This document shows, one piece after another, positions 44,598 to 53,819 of a stretch of DNA of 64,000 nucleotides (its first letter is position 1; every line of letters begins with the position of its first letter). A program made the position numbers and the translations under genes. Under the pieces are notes generated by a model. That model had not been told where the DNA came from, made no database searches, and saw only the letters and a program-made list of their open reading frames with translations. Origin of the DNA: Nocardiopsis sp. N85 (GTDB lineage Bacteria > Actinomycetota > Actinomycetes > Streptosporangiales > Streptosporangiaceae). Where the stretch lies: the NCBI RefSeq assembly GCF_028882275.1, contig NZ_JARBUT010000001.1:372001-436000 (forward strand), given 5' to 3'.

Positions 44598-45425
44598 CTA
44601 CTCGCGGGAGTTCTGGTTGTTGAGGTCGCCGGCGAGGGTGGCGGCGCACCGCTGCACGATGGGAGCGGCGCGGTTGACGAAGTCCCAGCTGACCCGGGCC
44701 TCGGGTCCGGAGATCGACACGGCCATCCCGGAGGGGGCGCCCGTGACGGGGACCGCGACGCAGCGCACGCCGATCTCCTGTTCCCCGTCGTCGATGGCGT
44801 AGCCGTTGTGGCGGATCGTGTGGAGTTCGGCGACGAACCGTTCGGGATCGGTGATGGTGCGGTTGGTGGCCGCGGGCATCCCGGTGCGCTCGACGGTGGC
44901 CAGCGCCTCCTTGTCGTCGAGCTGCGACAGGAGCGCCTTGCCGACCCCGGAGGAGTGGGGCAGGACCCGTCGGCCGACCTCGGTGAACATGCGCATCGCG
45001 TGCGGGGAGGGCACCTGTGCGACGTAGATGGCCTTGTCCCCGTCGAGCATGGCGAGGTTGGCGGTCTCCCCGAGTTCCTCCACGAGCCGGGCCAGGTGGG
45101 GGCGGGCCCAGGTGCCGAGCATCTTGGCGGCCTTGTCGCCCAGGCCGATGAGGCGGGGGCCCAGAGCGTAACGGCGGGAGGGGAGCTGACGGACGTATCC
45201 GTTGCCGACCAGGGTGCGGATGATGCGGTGGATGGTCGGTAGGGGCAGTCCGGAGGCGTCGGCGAGTTGGCTGAGGGAGCTCTCCCCACCGGCGTCGGCC
45301 ATGATCTCCAGCAGCGCGAACGCGCGGTCGAGGGACTGCACCCCGCCGGAGCGCCGGGCCGTCTCGTCGGGGCGCGCCAGGTCGGCGCCGGTCGTCTGTG
45401 AGGCTGCCAAGGGTCGTGCTCCCAT
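44598..45425 (-). CDS. IclR-family regulator, AllR-like
   Basis: An IclR-type repressor of 275 residues. It has a winged helix (VQSLDRAFALLEIMADAGGESSLSQLADASGLPLPTIHRIIRTL lies at about 29-72) and an effector domain with LPHSSGVGKALLSQL, NRTITDPERF and DDGEQEIGVRCVAVPV. It resembles Streptomyces AllR, which senses allantoin-pathway intermediates, and it sits beside the ureide genes, so allantoate or glyoxylate is a likely ligand. Start: the ATG at 45425 lacks a ribosome binding site, while a GTG at 45446 has GGAG only one base away. The N-terminus is thus uncertain. It diverges from the DUF6986 gene. Confidence 0.85.
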   Translation of the reverse strand: MGARPLAASQTTGADLARPDETARRSGGVQSLDRAFALLEIMADAGGESSLSQLADASGLPLPTIHRIIRTLVGNGYVRQLPSRRYALGPRLIGLGDKAAKMLGTWARPHLARLVEELGETANLAMLDGDKAIYVAQVPSPHAMRMFTEVGRRVLPHSSGVGKALLSQLDDKEALATVERTGMPAATNRTITDPERFVAELHTIRHNGYAIDDGEQEIGVRCVAVPVTGAPSGMAVSISGPEARVSWDFVNRAAPIVQRCAATLAGDLNNQNSRE

Positions 45426-45561
45426 GCTGAGGGCCGCTGCGGTCACGCTCCTTATTTTGCAATACGAAAGAGGTTTTTCGCTCCTGCTTTGCCAGGGAAC
45501 CCGCGAGGCGTGTGCCCTGGGCCACTCGCGACCCTTGTTATTCCGGATGGCAGAAGTTAGT

Positions 45562-45576
45562 ATCCGCATATAGGAA
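45562..45576. promoter_or_regulatory. AllR-like operator in the IclR/DUF6986 divergent promoter
   Basis: ATCCGCATATAGGAA matches the dyad TTCCGCATAGCGGAA of 54680-54694 at 12 of 15 positions. It lies 50 bp upstream of the DUF6986 start and about 137 bp upstream of the IclR start. Autoregulation and control of DUF6986-allB are the expected functions. Confidence 0.6.
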
Positions 45577-45625
45577 TTTGAGCGAGCCCGCAGGGGCGCG
45601 CCCACCACGGAGGAGGACATCGGAC

Positions 45626-46906
45626 GTGGCCAAGGACAGCCAACGGGACCTCGCGGAACTGGTCACCGGACTCGACGCCCGACTCGCCGACGCGGACGCC
45701 CGCCTGGCACGGGAGTACCCCGGCGCGCGCGGCGGCCGACAGCCTGTGCACAGCGTCTACGTGCCCGCCGACCGGATCGGCCCCGGCCTGGCCGCCGACT
45801 GGGGGGAACGGGCCCTGGCGTCGCTCGACACCTACGCCCCCGACCCCGCCGACCTGGCCCGCGTCACCGGGCTGGATGAGGAGTCCGTCGCCGGCGCCCT
45901 GCCCCGCGTGCGCGCCAAACTCGCCGACGAACCCATCGAGGACCTGCGCGCCGACTTCGAGGACGGCTACGGCACCCCGGGTGACGAGGCCGAGGACGCC
46001 CACACCCGCGCCGTCGCCGAGGCGTTCGTCTCCGACCTGGCCGAGGGCACGGCCACCCCCTACTTCGGCATTCGGATGAAGGGCATGGAGGCGGCCGGTC
46101 GACACCGCGGTGTGCGCACCCTCGACCTGTTCCTGCGCACCCTCCTGGAGGGCCACGGCTCCCTGCCCGACAACCTCGTCCTGACCCTGCCCAAGATCAC
46201 CTCCGTCGAGCAGGTGGAGGCCATGGTCTGGCTCGCCGGGCGTCTGGAGGAGCGGTTCGACCTGCCCGCCGGTCGGCTGCGGTTCGAGTTGCAGATCGAG
46301 ACCCCCCAGTCGATCCTGCTCCCCGACGGCACCGTCGCGGTCTCGCGCATGATCACCGCCGGCCGGGGCCGGGTCACCGCCCTGCACTACGGCACCTACG
46401 ACTACAGCGCCGCCTGCGGGATCACCGCGGCCCACCAGAGCCTGGCCCACCCGGTGGCCGACCACGCCAAGTCCGTCATGCAGGTGGCCGCCGCCGGTAC
46501 CGGCGTGTGGCTCTCCGACGGGGGCAGCAACATCCTGCCCGTCGGCACGCCCGAGGAGGTGCACGCCGCCTGGCGGCTGCACGCCGGGCTGATCCGCCGC
46601 TCCCTGGAACGCGGTTTCTACCAGGGCTGGGACCTGCACCCGCACCAGCTGCCCATCCGCCACCTGGCCGGTCACGTCTTCTATCGTGAGGCGTTCGCAC
46701 CGGCGGCCGCGCGGCTGCGCACCTACCTCGGATCCGTGGAGGGCGGCAACGTCGCGGACGAGCCCGCCACCGCCCAGGCGCTGGCCTCGGTGCTGGCCCA
46801 GGGGCTGCGCTGCGGCGCCCTGGACGAGGCGGAGGTCGCCGAGGCCACCGGTACCGACGCCGTAGCCCTCCTGGCCCTGGCCACGCGCCGGGTGGGACAG
46901 GGCTGA
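45626..46906 (+). CDS. DUF6986 family protein, aldolase/citrate-lyase-like, in the allantoin operon
   Basis: A 426-residue protein of the HpcH/HpaI-citrate lyase-like superfamily, recognised as the DUF6986 type kept beside allantoin genes in actinomycetes. Supporting motifs are DLRADFEDGYG (metal/CoA-lyase-like acidic turn), YFGIRMKGME, LPKITSVEQVEAMVWL and FELQIETPQS with a Glu expected to bind metal. LHYGTYDYSAACGI and HQLPIRHLAGHVFYRE follow. The GTG at 45626 has GGAGGA upstream. It precedes allB by 111 bp and probably shares its transcript. The reaction is unknown. Lyase or condensation chemistry on a C2/C4 oxo-acid such as ureidoglycolate or glyoxylate is an inference from fold and neighbours. 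Confidence 0.75.
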   Translation: MAKDSQRDLAELVTGLDARLADADARLAREYPGARGGRQPVHSVYVPADRIGPGLAADWGERALASLDTYAPDPADLARVTGLDEESVAGALPRVRAKLADEPIEDLRADFEDGYGTPGDEAEDAHTRAVAEAFVSDLAEGTATPYFGIRMKGMEAAGRHRGVRTLDLFLRTLLEGHGSLPDNLVLTLPKITSVEQVEAMVWLAGRLEERFDLPAGRLRFELQIETPQSILLPDGTVAVSRMITAGRGRVTALHYGTYDYSAACGITAAHQSLAHPVADHAKSVMQVAAAGTGVWLSDGGSNILPVGTPEEVHAAWRLHAGLIRRSLERGFYQGWDLHPHQLPIRHLAGHVFYREAFAPAAARLRTYLGSVEGGNVADEPATAQALASVLAQGLRCGALDEAEVAEATGTDAVALLALATRRVGQG

Positions 46907-46962
46907 CCTCCTCCGGGTGAGGGGGGCCGGCGGAGGGGGACCCGCCGCCGGTGCTCGACGTC

Positions 46963-46998
46963 GGGACGCCCGGGCGCCTTCGCGGGCCCGGGCGTCCC
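46963..46998 (+). other. Strong hairpin between DUF6986 and allB
   Basis: A perfect 13-bp stem (46963-46975 with 46986-46998) encloses 10 nt and ends 19 bp before allB, in front of its ribosome binding site. No T-tract follows. It may terminate part of the transcripts or protect mRNA ends. Confidence 0.6.
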
Positions 46999-47017
46999 CG
47001 TGAAGGAAGGGTAGGAG

Positions 47018-48367
47018 ATGGACCGTCACGATCTGGTCGTCCGCGCCGAACGGGCGCTCACCCCGGACGGGGAGCGGCCGATCACCGTCGGCGTACGCGA
47101 GGGCAGGGTGACCGATGTCCTGGACGGCGCCGACGCGCCCCTGACCGGTGACCGGGAGCTGCGCGCCGCCGACGACGAGGTACTGCTGCCGGGGCTGGTG
47201 GACAGTCACGTCCACGTCAACGAACCCGGGCGCACCGAGTGGGAGGGGTTCGCCTCCGCCACCCGGGCCGCCGCCCTGGGCGGGGTCACCACCCTGGTCG
47301 ACATGCCCCTCAACAGCGTTCCGCCCACGACCACGGTCGCCGGACTGGACGCCAAGCGGGCCGCCGCCGACGGCGCGCTGGCGGTGGACGTGGGCTTCTG
47401 GGGCGGTGCCGTCCCCGAGAACAGCCGTTCCGACGCCACCGGGGAGCTGACCGCCCTGTGGACGCGCGGGGTGTTCGGGTTCAAGGCGTTCCTGTCGCCC
47501 TCGGGCGTGGACGAGTTCGGTCACCTGTCGGCCGGGGAGCTGACCACGGCGGCCGAGGCGATCGCCGCGTTCGACGGGCTGCTCATCGTGCACGCCGAGG
47601 ATCCCGACGTGCTGGCCGCCGCCCCCGTCGCCGCCGGACGCGACTACGCCGCGTTCCTGGCCTCGCGGCCCGACGAGGCCGAGACCCGGGCGATCGCGCT
47701 GGTCATCGAGACGGCTCGGCGCACCGGGGTGCGGGCGCACATCCTGCACCTGTCCAGCGCCGCCGCGTTGCCGCTCATCGCACGGGCTCGGGAGGAGGGC
47801 GTCCGCCTCACCGTGGAGACCTGCCCCCACTACCTCACCCTGGCGGCCGAGACGGTCCCGGCGGGCGCCACCGGTTACAAGTGCTGCCCGCCGATCCGCG
47901 ACGAGGGCAATCGCGATCTGCTGTGGCGGGCGCTGCGCGACGGGCTCGTCGACTGCGTCGTCAGCGACCACTCGCCGAGCACCCCCGATCTCAAAGACCT
48001 CGACACCGGCGACTTCGGCACCGCCTGGGGAGGGATCTCCGGGCTCCAGGTCGGGCTGCCGGCGGTGTGGACCGAGGCACGACGGCGCGGTGTCCCCCTG
48101 GCGGAGGTCGTCGGCTGGATGTCGTCCGCGCCCGCCCGGGTCGCCGGGGTGCCGGGCAAGGGGGCGATCGTGCCCGGGGCCGACGCCGACCTGGTCCTCT
48201 TCGCCCCGGAGGAGGAGGTGCGCGTGGACGCCCGGGACCTGGCCCACCGCAACCCGGTCAGCGCCTACGACGGCGCGATCCTGACCGGCCGGGTGCGGCG
48301 CACCCTGCTGCGCGGGGTCGAGGTCACGGCGACCTCCACGACGGGACGGATGATCCGGCGGCCCTGA
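47018..48367 (+). CDS. allB: Allantoinase AllB
   Basis: AllB hydrolyses allantoin to allantoate. The 449-residue amidohydrolase has the metal motif with His64 and His66 ([11 protein letters not shown]) and the predicted carboxylated Lys156 in FGFKAFLS. It also has [18 protein letters not shown] and the C-terminal acid in VSDHSPS. These identify allantoinase rather than dihydroorotase or hydantoinase. The ATG at 47018 has AGGAG close by. It lies downstream of DUF6986 and converges on allantoicase, the next enzyme. Confidence 0.95.
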   Translation: MDRHDLVVRAERALTPDGERPITVGVREGRVTDVLDGADAPLTGDRELRAADDEVLLPGLVDSHVHVNEPGRTEWEGFASATRAAALGGVTTLVDMPLNSVPPTTTVAGLDAKRAAADGALAVDVGFWGGAVPENSRSDATGELTALWTRGVFGFKAFLSPSGVDEFGHLSAGELTTAAEAIAAFDGLLIVHAEDPDVLAAAPVAAGRDYAAFLASRPDEAETRAIALVIETARRTGVRAHILHLSSAAALPLIARAREEGVRLTVETCPHYLTLAAETVPAGATGYKCCPPIRDEGNRDLLWRALRDGLVDCVVSDHSPSTPDLKDLDTGDFGTAWGGISGLQVGLPAVWTEARRRGVPLAEVVGWMSSAPARVAGVPGKGAIVPGADADLVLFAPEEEVRVDARDLAHRNPVSAYDGAILTGRVRRTLLRGVEVTATSTTGRMIRRP

Positions 48368-48378
48368 GCGGCCATCGC

Positions 48379-48416
48379 CCGGGGGCGGCGCATCCCGCGG
48401 GGTGCGCCGCCCCCGG
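48379..48416. terminator. Bidirectional terminator between allB and alc
   Basis: A 14-bp perfect stem (48379-48392 with 48403-48416) closes a 10-nt loop between two convergent stops. Confidence 0.85.
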
Positions 48417-48450
48417 TGTTCCGCTGACGGGGGCCGCCCGGAGACGGCGG

Positions 48451-49578
48451 TCAGCCCCGGGTGGCCGCCCACCGGTGCTCCAGTTCGGCGGTCCCGGTCG
48501 GGGTCGGGGACCCGTACACGTGCAGGCGGGCGATGCCGCCGTCGGGGAAGACGTCGGCGCGCACGTGGGTGGCGGTCACCGGCGCGTCGAACACGAACCG
48601 GTGGATGCCGTCCGGCTCCAGTCGTGTGCGGCCCACGATCTCGAACCACGCCTCGGGGTCGGCGCCGTGCGCGTCGCGTCCCAGGACGGTGACCCACCCG
48701 GCGGAGTTGCCCTTGTAGTAGGAGGTGTCCAGCTCCAGGGCGCGGATCTCCCCCTGGGCCGCCAACCGGAAGCGCACCCAGTCGTGGCCGGTGTCGCGGC
48801 GGCGCCGGTTCTCCCAGCCGTCGTCCATCTTGTGGGAGCGGCCCGGCGCGATGATGTTGGCGGGGGAGGAGTAGAACCGGTCGGAGGCGTCCTCCACCGC
48901 GCCGCCGTTGACCAGGGCGACCAGGTCGAAGGCGCCCAGGGCGGCCAGCCAGGAGGGGTCGGCGACCGGCTCGCCGTGCACGCGCAGGCGGGCGACGCCG
49001 CCGTCGGGGAACTGCCGGAGTCGCAGGTGGGTCCAGCGGTGCCCGTCGGCGACCTCGAACCCGTTGGCGGCGTGCCCGTACACGGGTGTGCGGGCCACGA
49101 GTTCGGTCCACTCCGCCTTGAGCAGATCGTCGGTGGTGGGGGTCCCCTCCACGTGGGCGGCCTCCACGCTCACCTCGGTGGGGTGATTGCCGCGGAAGTG
49201 GGCGGTGTCCACGATCAGCCCGCGGACCACCCCGGGCAGGGCCAGCCGGATCAGCGCCCAGTCGTGGTCGTCGGCCGAGGGGTGCGGGCGGTCGGCGTCG
49301 GGGCCGCGCCGTCTCCGGGTCTCCCAGCCGTCCATGACCTTGCCCTTGTGCCCGAAGGCGTGCGGGTCGAACACCGCGGGTTCGGGCCGCAGCAGGTTCT
49401 CGCGGTCGGCGAAGAACTCGTCGTTGGCGGCGACCACGGCGCCCCCGAGCCTGCGATCCGCGAGATCCACCAGGGCGCCGAAGTCGAGTGCGGCGCCCCG
49501 GTAATCCGCGTAGGGGTCACCGCCCGGGTAGGGGCGGGCGTTGTAGGCGCGCGGATCGAAGGTCGGAGTCGTGCTCAT
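48451..49578 (-). CDS. alc: Allantoicase
   Basis: Allantoicase hydrolyses allantoate to ureidoglycolate and urea. The 375-residue protein shows the internal duplication of the family. Each half has a KVMDGWETRRRR...DHDWALIRL-type block (second copy MDDGWENRRRRDTGHDWVRFRL is split between residues about 245-266) and an FPDGGVARLRVHG/FPDGGIARLHVYG ending. It begins FDPRAYNARPYPGGDPYADYRG. The ATG at 49578 has GGAGG four bases upstream; a longer frame to 49611 is less likely. Product ureidoglycolate needs a lyase, which I do not find in the window. Confidence 0.94.
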   Translation of the reverse strand: MSTTPTFDPRAYNARPYPGGDPYADYRGAALDFGALVDLADRRLGGAVVAANDEFFADRENLLRPEPAVFDPHAFGHKGKVMDGWETRRRRGPDADRPHPSADDHDWALIRLALPGVVRGLIVDTAHFRGNHPTEVSVEAAHVEGTPTTDDLLKAEWTELVARTPVYGHAANGFEVADGHRWTHLRLRQFPDGGVARLRVHGEPVADPSWLAALGAFDLVALVNGGAVEDASDRFYSSPANIIAPGRSHKMDDGWENRRRRDTGHDWVRFRLAAQGEIRALELDTSYYKGNSAGWVTVLGRDAHGADPEAWFEIVGRTRLEPDGIHRFVFDAPVTATHVRADVFPDGGIARLHVYGSPTPTGTAELEHRWAATRG

Positions 49579-49667
49579 GGTCCTCCTCGTCGTGACGGGT
49601 CGTTCGGACACGTCCAGACTGACAGGAGGAATCGGTCATTTCCAGCGAAACTTTTCGATCATCATGT

Positions 49668-50594
49668 TCACGAGAACTGAACGTTCGCGGTGGCCAGGGT
49701 GGCGGCCCGGTCGATGAGGGCGCCCAGGGTCACGGCGATCTGCGGACGTTCGCGCGATCCGGCGCGCACCGCCCAGACCACGTGCCGACGCGGCCGGTCC
49801 TCGTGCAGGACCCGCAGGTCCACACCGGGCGCGTCACCGGTGGCGGCCAACCGGGGCACCAGCGCCACCCCCAGCCCCGCGGCGACCATGTCGAGGATGG
49901 CCCGCCAGTCGGAGGCCACGTGCGCCTGTTCGGGAACGAACCCGGCCTGGGCGCAGGCCGCGACGGTGATGTCCCGCCAGGGACCGGCGGCGCCGTAGAT
50001 CCACGGTTCCCCGGCCAGGTCGCGCAGGCGCAGCGCCGGGACCCCGGACGACCGGTGGTGGACGGGCAGGGCCGCGTCCAGGGGGTCGGTGAGCAGCTCC
50101 CCCCGGTCGAAACGGTCGTCGCGCCCGGTCGGCGCCTGGGCGGCGAGAGACAGGCCGATGTCGATCTCCCCCGCCGCGAGCAGGTCGTACACCTCCGAGG
50201 CCTCGGCCTGGTGGACCCGTACGGTCAACCCCGGGTGGACGCCGCGCACCGCGCTCAGCGCGGGCACCACCAGGCCGGGCACGGCCGTGGCGAACGCGCC
50301 CACGCGCACGGTCCCCGACCCGCCCCGGGCGAACCCGTCCAGTTCGGCCTCGGCCCGCTCCAGTTGGGCCAGCACGATGTCGGTGTGCCGCAACAGGACC
50401 CGGGCGGCGTCGGTGAGCCGCACCCGGCGCCCGTGCGGCTCCAGCAGTTCCACTCCCACCTGGCGGGACAGGGCGGACAACTGCTGGGAGACGGCGGAGG
50501 GGGTCGTGCACAGGGCCTCGGCGGTGGCGCGCACCGTCCCGACCCGGTCGAGCGTGCGCAGCACGCGCAGCTTGCGCAGATCCCAGTCGGTCAT
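49668..50594 (-). CDS. LysR-family transcriptional regulator
   Basis: A 308-residue LysR-type regulator. It has an N-terminal winged helix (LRKLRVLRTLDRVGTVRATAEALCTTPSAVSQQLSALSRQ is at about 6-45) and a substrate-binding-like domain with VRVGAFATAVPGLVVPAL and MVAAGLGVALVPRLA. It lies between alc and the purine permease, all on the minus strand. It may control either of these, but it has its own upstream gap and sits behind a strong terminator. The ligand is unknown; it could be a second, local regulator of the purine pathway. Confidence 0.9.
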   Translation of the reverse strand: MTDWDLRKLRVLRTLDRVGTVRATAEALCTTPSAVSQQLSALSRQVGVELLEPHGRRVRLTDAARVLLRHTDIVLAQLERAEAELDGFARGGSGTVRVGAFATAVPGLVVPALSAVRGVHPGLTVRVHQAEASEVYDLLAAGEIDIGLSLAAQAPTGRDDRFDRGELLTDPLDAALPVHHRSSGVPALRLRDLAGEPWIYGAAGPWRDITVAACAQAGFVPEQAHVASDWRAILDMVAAGLGVALVPRLAATGDAPGVDLRVLHEDRPRRHVVWAVRAGSRERPQIAVTLGALIDRAATLATANVQFS

Positions 50595-50638
50595 GGATCA
50601 GACATACCATTCGACCTCGGTGAACAGAAGCGGCGGAA

Positions 50639-50682
50639 CGGTGAGGGCGGGTGCGCCCGATGACGCGCACCCGCCCTCACCG
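50639..50682 (-). terminator. Terminator of the purine permease gene
   Basis: A perfect 18-bp stem (50639-50656 with 50665-50682) has an 8-nt loop, seven bases after the permease stop. Confidence 0.9.
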
Positions 50683-50689
50683 AGGGGGA

Positions 50690-52177
50690 TCAGGGCCGTT
50701 CGGCGTCCTCCTCGCGATGGGCGGCCCCCGCCTGATCGGTGTACTCGGCCTCACCGGGACCCGTGCCGCCGATCTCCTCGATCGCCGCCGGGGCCTCCCG
50801 CGCCCCGCCGCCGATGACGTTGAAGCAGACGTTCAGCAGGATCGCCACCACCGCGGCGCCGATGATGCCCGAGTGCGCGATCATCTCGACCGACGCGGGC
50901 AGGAACGCGTAGAACGTCGGGTAGGCCAGCGGGATGACCGCCACCCCGAACGCGGCGGCCACCAGCACCAGGTTGAGGTTGCGGCCGAAGTCCACCTTGG
51001 CCAGCGTCTTCACGCCGCTGGCGGCCACGCTGCCGAACAGCACCAGACCGGCGCCGCCCAGGACCGGGGCGGGCAGGGCGGCCATGACCCCGCCCAGGAT
51101 CGGGAACATCCCCAGCAGGACGAGGATGCCCGCGCCCACCGCCACCACGTAGCGGCTGCGGACGCCGGTCAGCGCCAGCAGCCCGATGTTCTGCGCGAAC
51201 GAGCTGGTGGGGGTGGAGTTGAGGATCGGGCCGATGATCGACCCGCTGACGTCGGCGCGCAGCCCGGCGGAGATGCGCGCGGCGTCCACCCGGGAGCCGG
51301 TGATCTCGCCGACCGCGATGATGTGCGAGGCGCCCTCGGTCAGGACGACCAGCATGATGACGCACATGGTGACGATCGCGGCGACCTCGAAGCGCGGGGG
51401 GCCGAAGTAGAACACCGAGGTGGGGTCGAACACGATGTCGGCCTCGCCGACCCGGCTGAAGTCGGCCATGCCCAGGGACAGCGCCACCAGGGTGCCCACG
51501 AGCATGCCCAGCAGGACGGACAACCGTCCCCAGACCCCGGGAAGCACCCGGGAACCGATGAGGATGACGGCCAGCGTGACCCCGGCCAGGGCCAGGTTGG
51601 CCAGGGGGGCGGCGGGGACCGTCGTGCCGTCCGCGCCGGTGTGCGTGCCCCCGTCCATGATCCACCGGGCGGCGACCGGCATGAGGCTGATCCCGATGAC
51701 GGTGATGATCGTGCCGGTCACGATCGGCGGGAAGAAGCGGATGAGCTGCCCGAAGAACGGGGTCAGGCACAGGGCGAAGACCCCCGCGGCCAGCGAGGCG
51801 CCGAAGGCCACGGGCAGGTTCTCGCCGTCCTGCCCGGCGGCCAGGGCGGTGATGGCGCTGACCGGGACGAAGGAGGCGGCGACCACGATCGGCATCTGGG
51901 CGCCGATCCTGCGGTGGCCGACGGTCTGGAGGAGGGTGGCGATCCCCGCCACCAGGAGCGCGCCGCTGACGAGTATGCCCATGGAGGCGGGGTCGTTCGC
52001 GAGTCCGGCGGCGGCGCCGATGACGAGGGCCGGCGCGACCGCGCCGGCGTACATGGTGAGGATGTGCTGCATCCCGTAGACGAGCAGCAGCCGCAGCGGC
52101 GGCTTCGCGTCCTCGGGGCGGGAGGGGAGGGTGACGTTCGTAGTGGCCGAGTCCTTCGCGGACGGACTGTTCGACAT
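50690..52177 (-). CDS. NCS2-family purine (xanthine/urate) permease
   Basis: A membrane transporter of 495 residues with about 12-14 hydrophobic segments that takes up xanthine, urate or a related purine with protons. The NCS2/NAT signature is QNIGLLALTG, which fits Q-N-x-G-x4-T-G seen in xanthine and urate carriers. GMQHILTMYAGAVAPALVIG is the family N-terminus. The TEGASHIIAVGEITG helix carries the acidic residue typical of the purine site. I chose the ATG at 52177 (MSNSPSAKDS). Its place between uricase and alc supports urate or xanthine over uracil. Confidence 0.9.
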   Translation of the reverse strand: MSNSPSAKDSATTNVTLPSRPEDAKPPLRLLLVYGMQHILTMYAGAVAPALVIGAAAGLANDPASMGILVSGALLVAGIATLLQTVGHRRIGAQMPIVVAASFVPVSAITALAAGQDGENLPVAFGASLAAGVFALCLTPFFGQLIRFFPPIVTGTIITVIGISLMPVAARWIMDGGTHTGADGTTVPAAPLANLALAGVTLAVILIGSRVLPGVWGRLSVLLGMLVGTLVALSLGMADFSRVGEADIVFDPTSVFYFGPPRFEVAAIVTMCVIMLVVLTEGASHIIAVGEITGSRVDAARISAGLRADVSGSIIGPILNSTPTSSFAQNIGLLALTGVRSRYVVAVGAGILVLLGMFPILGGVMAALPAPVLGGAGLVLFGSVAASGVKTLAKVDFGRNLNLVLVAAAFGVAVIPLAYPTFYAFLPASVEMIAHSGIIGAAVVAILLNVCFNVIGGGAREAPAAIEEIGGTGPGEAEYTDQAGAAHREEDAERP

Positions 52178-52342
52178 GGGCCGGTTTCCAGCCTTTGTGT
52201 TGGCGACCACGGGGGGTGGTCGGGTTCTCGGGCGCACGCGCCCGACGAATCGCACCGCCGCGCGTCCCGTTTCCGGGCACGCCGAGGGCGGGCAGCCCGC
52301 TGCGCCGCGGGCAGGCGAGGGGTCACCTCGGACCGGGGAGGG

Positions 52343-52371
52343 CCGGGGCCCGGCCGCACGTCGGGCCCCGG
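52343..52371 (-). terminator. Uricase terminator
   Basis: A perfect 10-bp stem (52343-52352 with 52362-52371) lies 14 bp after the uricase stop on the minus strand. Confidence 0.7.
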
Positions 52372-52385
52372 TGGTCAGGAGACGA

Positions 52386-53282
52386 TCAGACGAAGCCCGG
52401 GACGGTCTTCCACGCGTCGCCCGGCTCGGGGGCGTCGTCGCGCTCGACGACGGCCTCGATCTTGCCGTAGGGGCGGTCGGCGGCGAAGAACACCTCGTTC
52501 GGGTTGTCCAGCCCGAACGGCGTCAGGTCCACCGGGAAGTGGTGGTTGTTGGGCATGGAGAAGCGGATCTCGGCGACCTCGGGGTGCGCCTCCAGGACGG
52601 CCCTGCCCATCTCGAAGAGGGTCTGCTGGAGGGCCAGGCTGTGCGTGTTCGCGAAGGCCTCCAGGCACAGGGCGCGGATGGAGGCGTAGGCCTTGTCGAA
52701 GTCGTGGTCGGTGCCGACGTAGCGCCAGCGGGCGGTGACGTCGGTGGCCAGGATCCGGTCGGTGGTCTCCCGCAACGTGGTGTAGCGGGTCTTGGGGTAG
52801 CCGTGGAACTCCGAGCCGGTGGACTTCAGGACGGTCAGGCCGGTGAAACCGGAGAGGACCCACTCCCGGTTGCCGTCCTTGGTGACGACGGTGGTGCGGG
52901 TCTCGGCGTTGTTGCGCACGAAGGAGTGATCGTGCGGCCCCGCGGAGGTGGTGATGCGCTCCCAGGAGTACTCCTCGATCTCCTGGCGGGCACCGCGCAC
53001 GTACTCGTGCTCGTCCACGAAGTGGCGGGCCAGGCGCAGGGCGAAGTCCTCGATGGCGCCGACGCCGCCCCACTCGCGGGCCTTGGCGTAGACCGTGTTC
53101 TTCTGGGTGTCGGTCGGCAGGCACGTGGCGTTGTCGCCGACGGTGTGGACGTCCTCCAGGTCGCCGCGGAGCTGGGAGGTGACGTTGACGTCCTTGATCC
53201 GGTGCACGTCGGTGTGGCGGTCGACGTGGACGAGGCGTACCTCGGCCTTGCCGTACTGGTTGTCTCCGAGTCTGATGCCCAT
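52386..53282 (-). CDS. Urate oxidase (uricase)
   Basis: Uricase is a cofactor-free oxidase that converts urate to 5-hydroxyisourate. The 298-residue protein starts MGIRLGDNQYGKAEVRLV, where Lys12 is the conserved catalytic lysine. It shows the T-fold signatures LEDVHTVGDNATCLPTDTQKN and FSMPNNHHFPVDL. The start at 53282 fits homologues and has GGAG nine bases upstream; the open frame goes on for 35 residues without support. It is followed by a terminator and preceded, after 192 bp, by HIU hydrolase and OHCU decarboxylase, which process its product. Confidence 0.95.
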   Translation of the reverse strand: MGIRLGDNQYGKAEVRLVHVDRHTDVHRIKDVNVTSQLRGDLEDVHTVGDNATCLPTDTQKNTVYAKAREWGGVGAIEDFALRLARHFVDEHEYVRGARQEIEEYSWERITTSAGPHDHSFVRNNAETRTTVVTKDGNREWVLSGFTGLTVLKSTGSEFHGYPKTRYTTLRETTDRILATDVTARWRYVGTDHDFDKAYASIRALCLEAFANTHSLALQQTLFEMGRAVLEAHPEVAEIRFSMPNNHHFPVDLTPFGLDNPNEVFFAADRPYGKIEAVVERDDAPEPGDAWKTVPGFV

Positions 53283-53474
53283 CAGGGTGAACTCCATCCG
53301 TATGGATAAGTCTTCGTCGTTGGCGTCGTGAGCGCCGTGCGTACGAGGGAGGACCGCTGTGGTCATGCGGAAGGACCTGTCACGCACCCTGAGTCTGTGA
53401 TCCCGCGTTCGTTCCCTGCCCTGGGCGTGTCCCTTCTGTCGCGGGGAGGTGTCGGATACCGGCGCGGTCGCGGA

Positions 53475-53819
53475 CTACGAGCCCCGGTAGGTCGAGTAGG
53501 CGAACGGGCTGAGCAGGAGCGGCACGTGGTAGTGGGCGTCCTCGTCGGCGAGGTCGAACACGATGGAGACCTCGGGGTAGAAGCCGCGCTGTCCGGTCGC
53601 CGTGAAGTAGGCGGCGGTGTCGAAGGTGATCCGGTGGTATCCGGCGGCGAGCCGCTCGGGCCCCAGGTCGCCGACCCGTCCGTCGTCGTCGGTGCGCCCC
53701 TCGGCCACCGTCCTCCAGGAGGCGCGGTCGGCGTCGGAGGCCGCTTCCAGCCGGACGGGTACACCGGCCGCGGGGCGGCCGAGCGCGGCGTCGAGGATGT
53801 GGGTGGTCACGTGGCTCAT
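53475..53819 (-). CDS. 5-Hydroxyisourate hydrolase (transthyretin-like)
   Basis: HIU hydrolase opens 5-hydroxyisourate to OHCU. The 114-residue protein has the N-terminal signature HILDAALGRPAAGVPV with the active-site His and ends in the diagnostic STYRGS. The ATG at 53819 overlaps the stop of the OHCU decarboxylase gene by four bases, so the two subunits are made together. It sits between that gene and uricase. Confidence 0.95.
   Translation of the reverse strand: MSHVTTHILDAALGRPAAGVPVRLEAASDADRASWRTVAEGRTDDDGRVGDLGPERLAAGYHRITFDTAAYFTATGQRGFYPEVSIVFDLADEDAHYHVPLLLSPFAYSTYRGS

Noticed and set aside
45557..49111. Long minus-strand open frames of over 1000 codons opposite the DUF6986, allB and alc genes
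   Set aside because: They are antisense shadows caused by high third-position GC; products are Arg/Gly/Pro-rich without domains.
53296..53310. ATCCGTATGGATAAG upstream of uricase as a fifth AllR-like operator
   Set aside because: Only the TCCGTATG half agrees with the OHCU decarboxylase site; the second arm does not, so I list it only as a half-site in the regulon finding.
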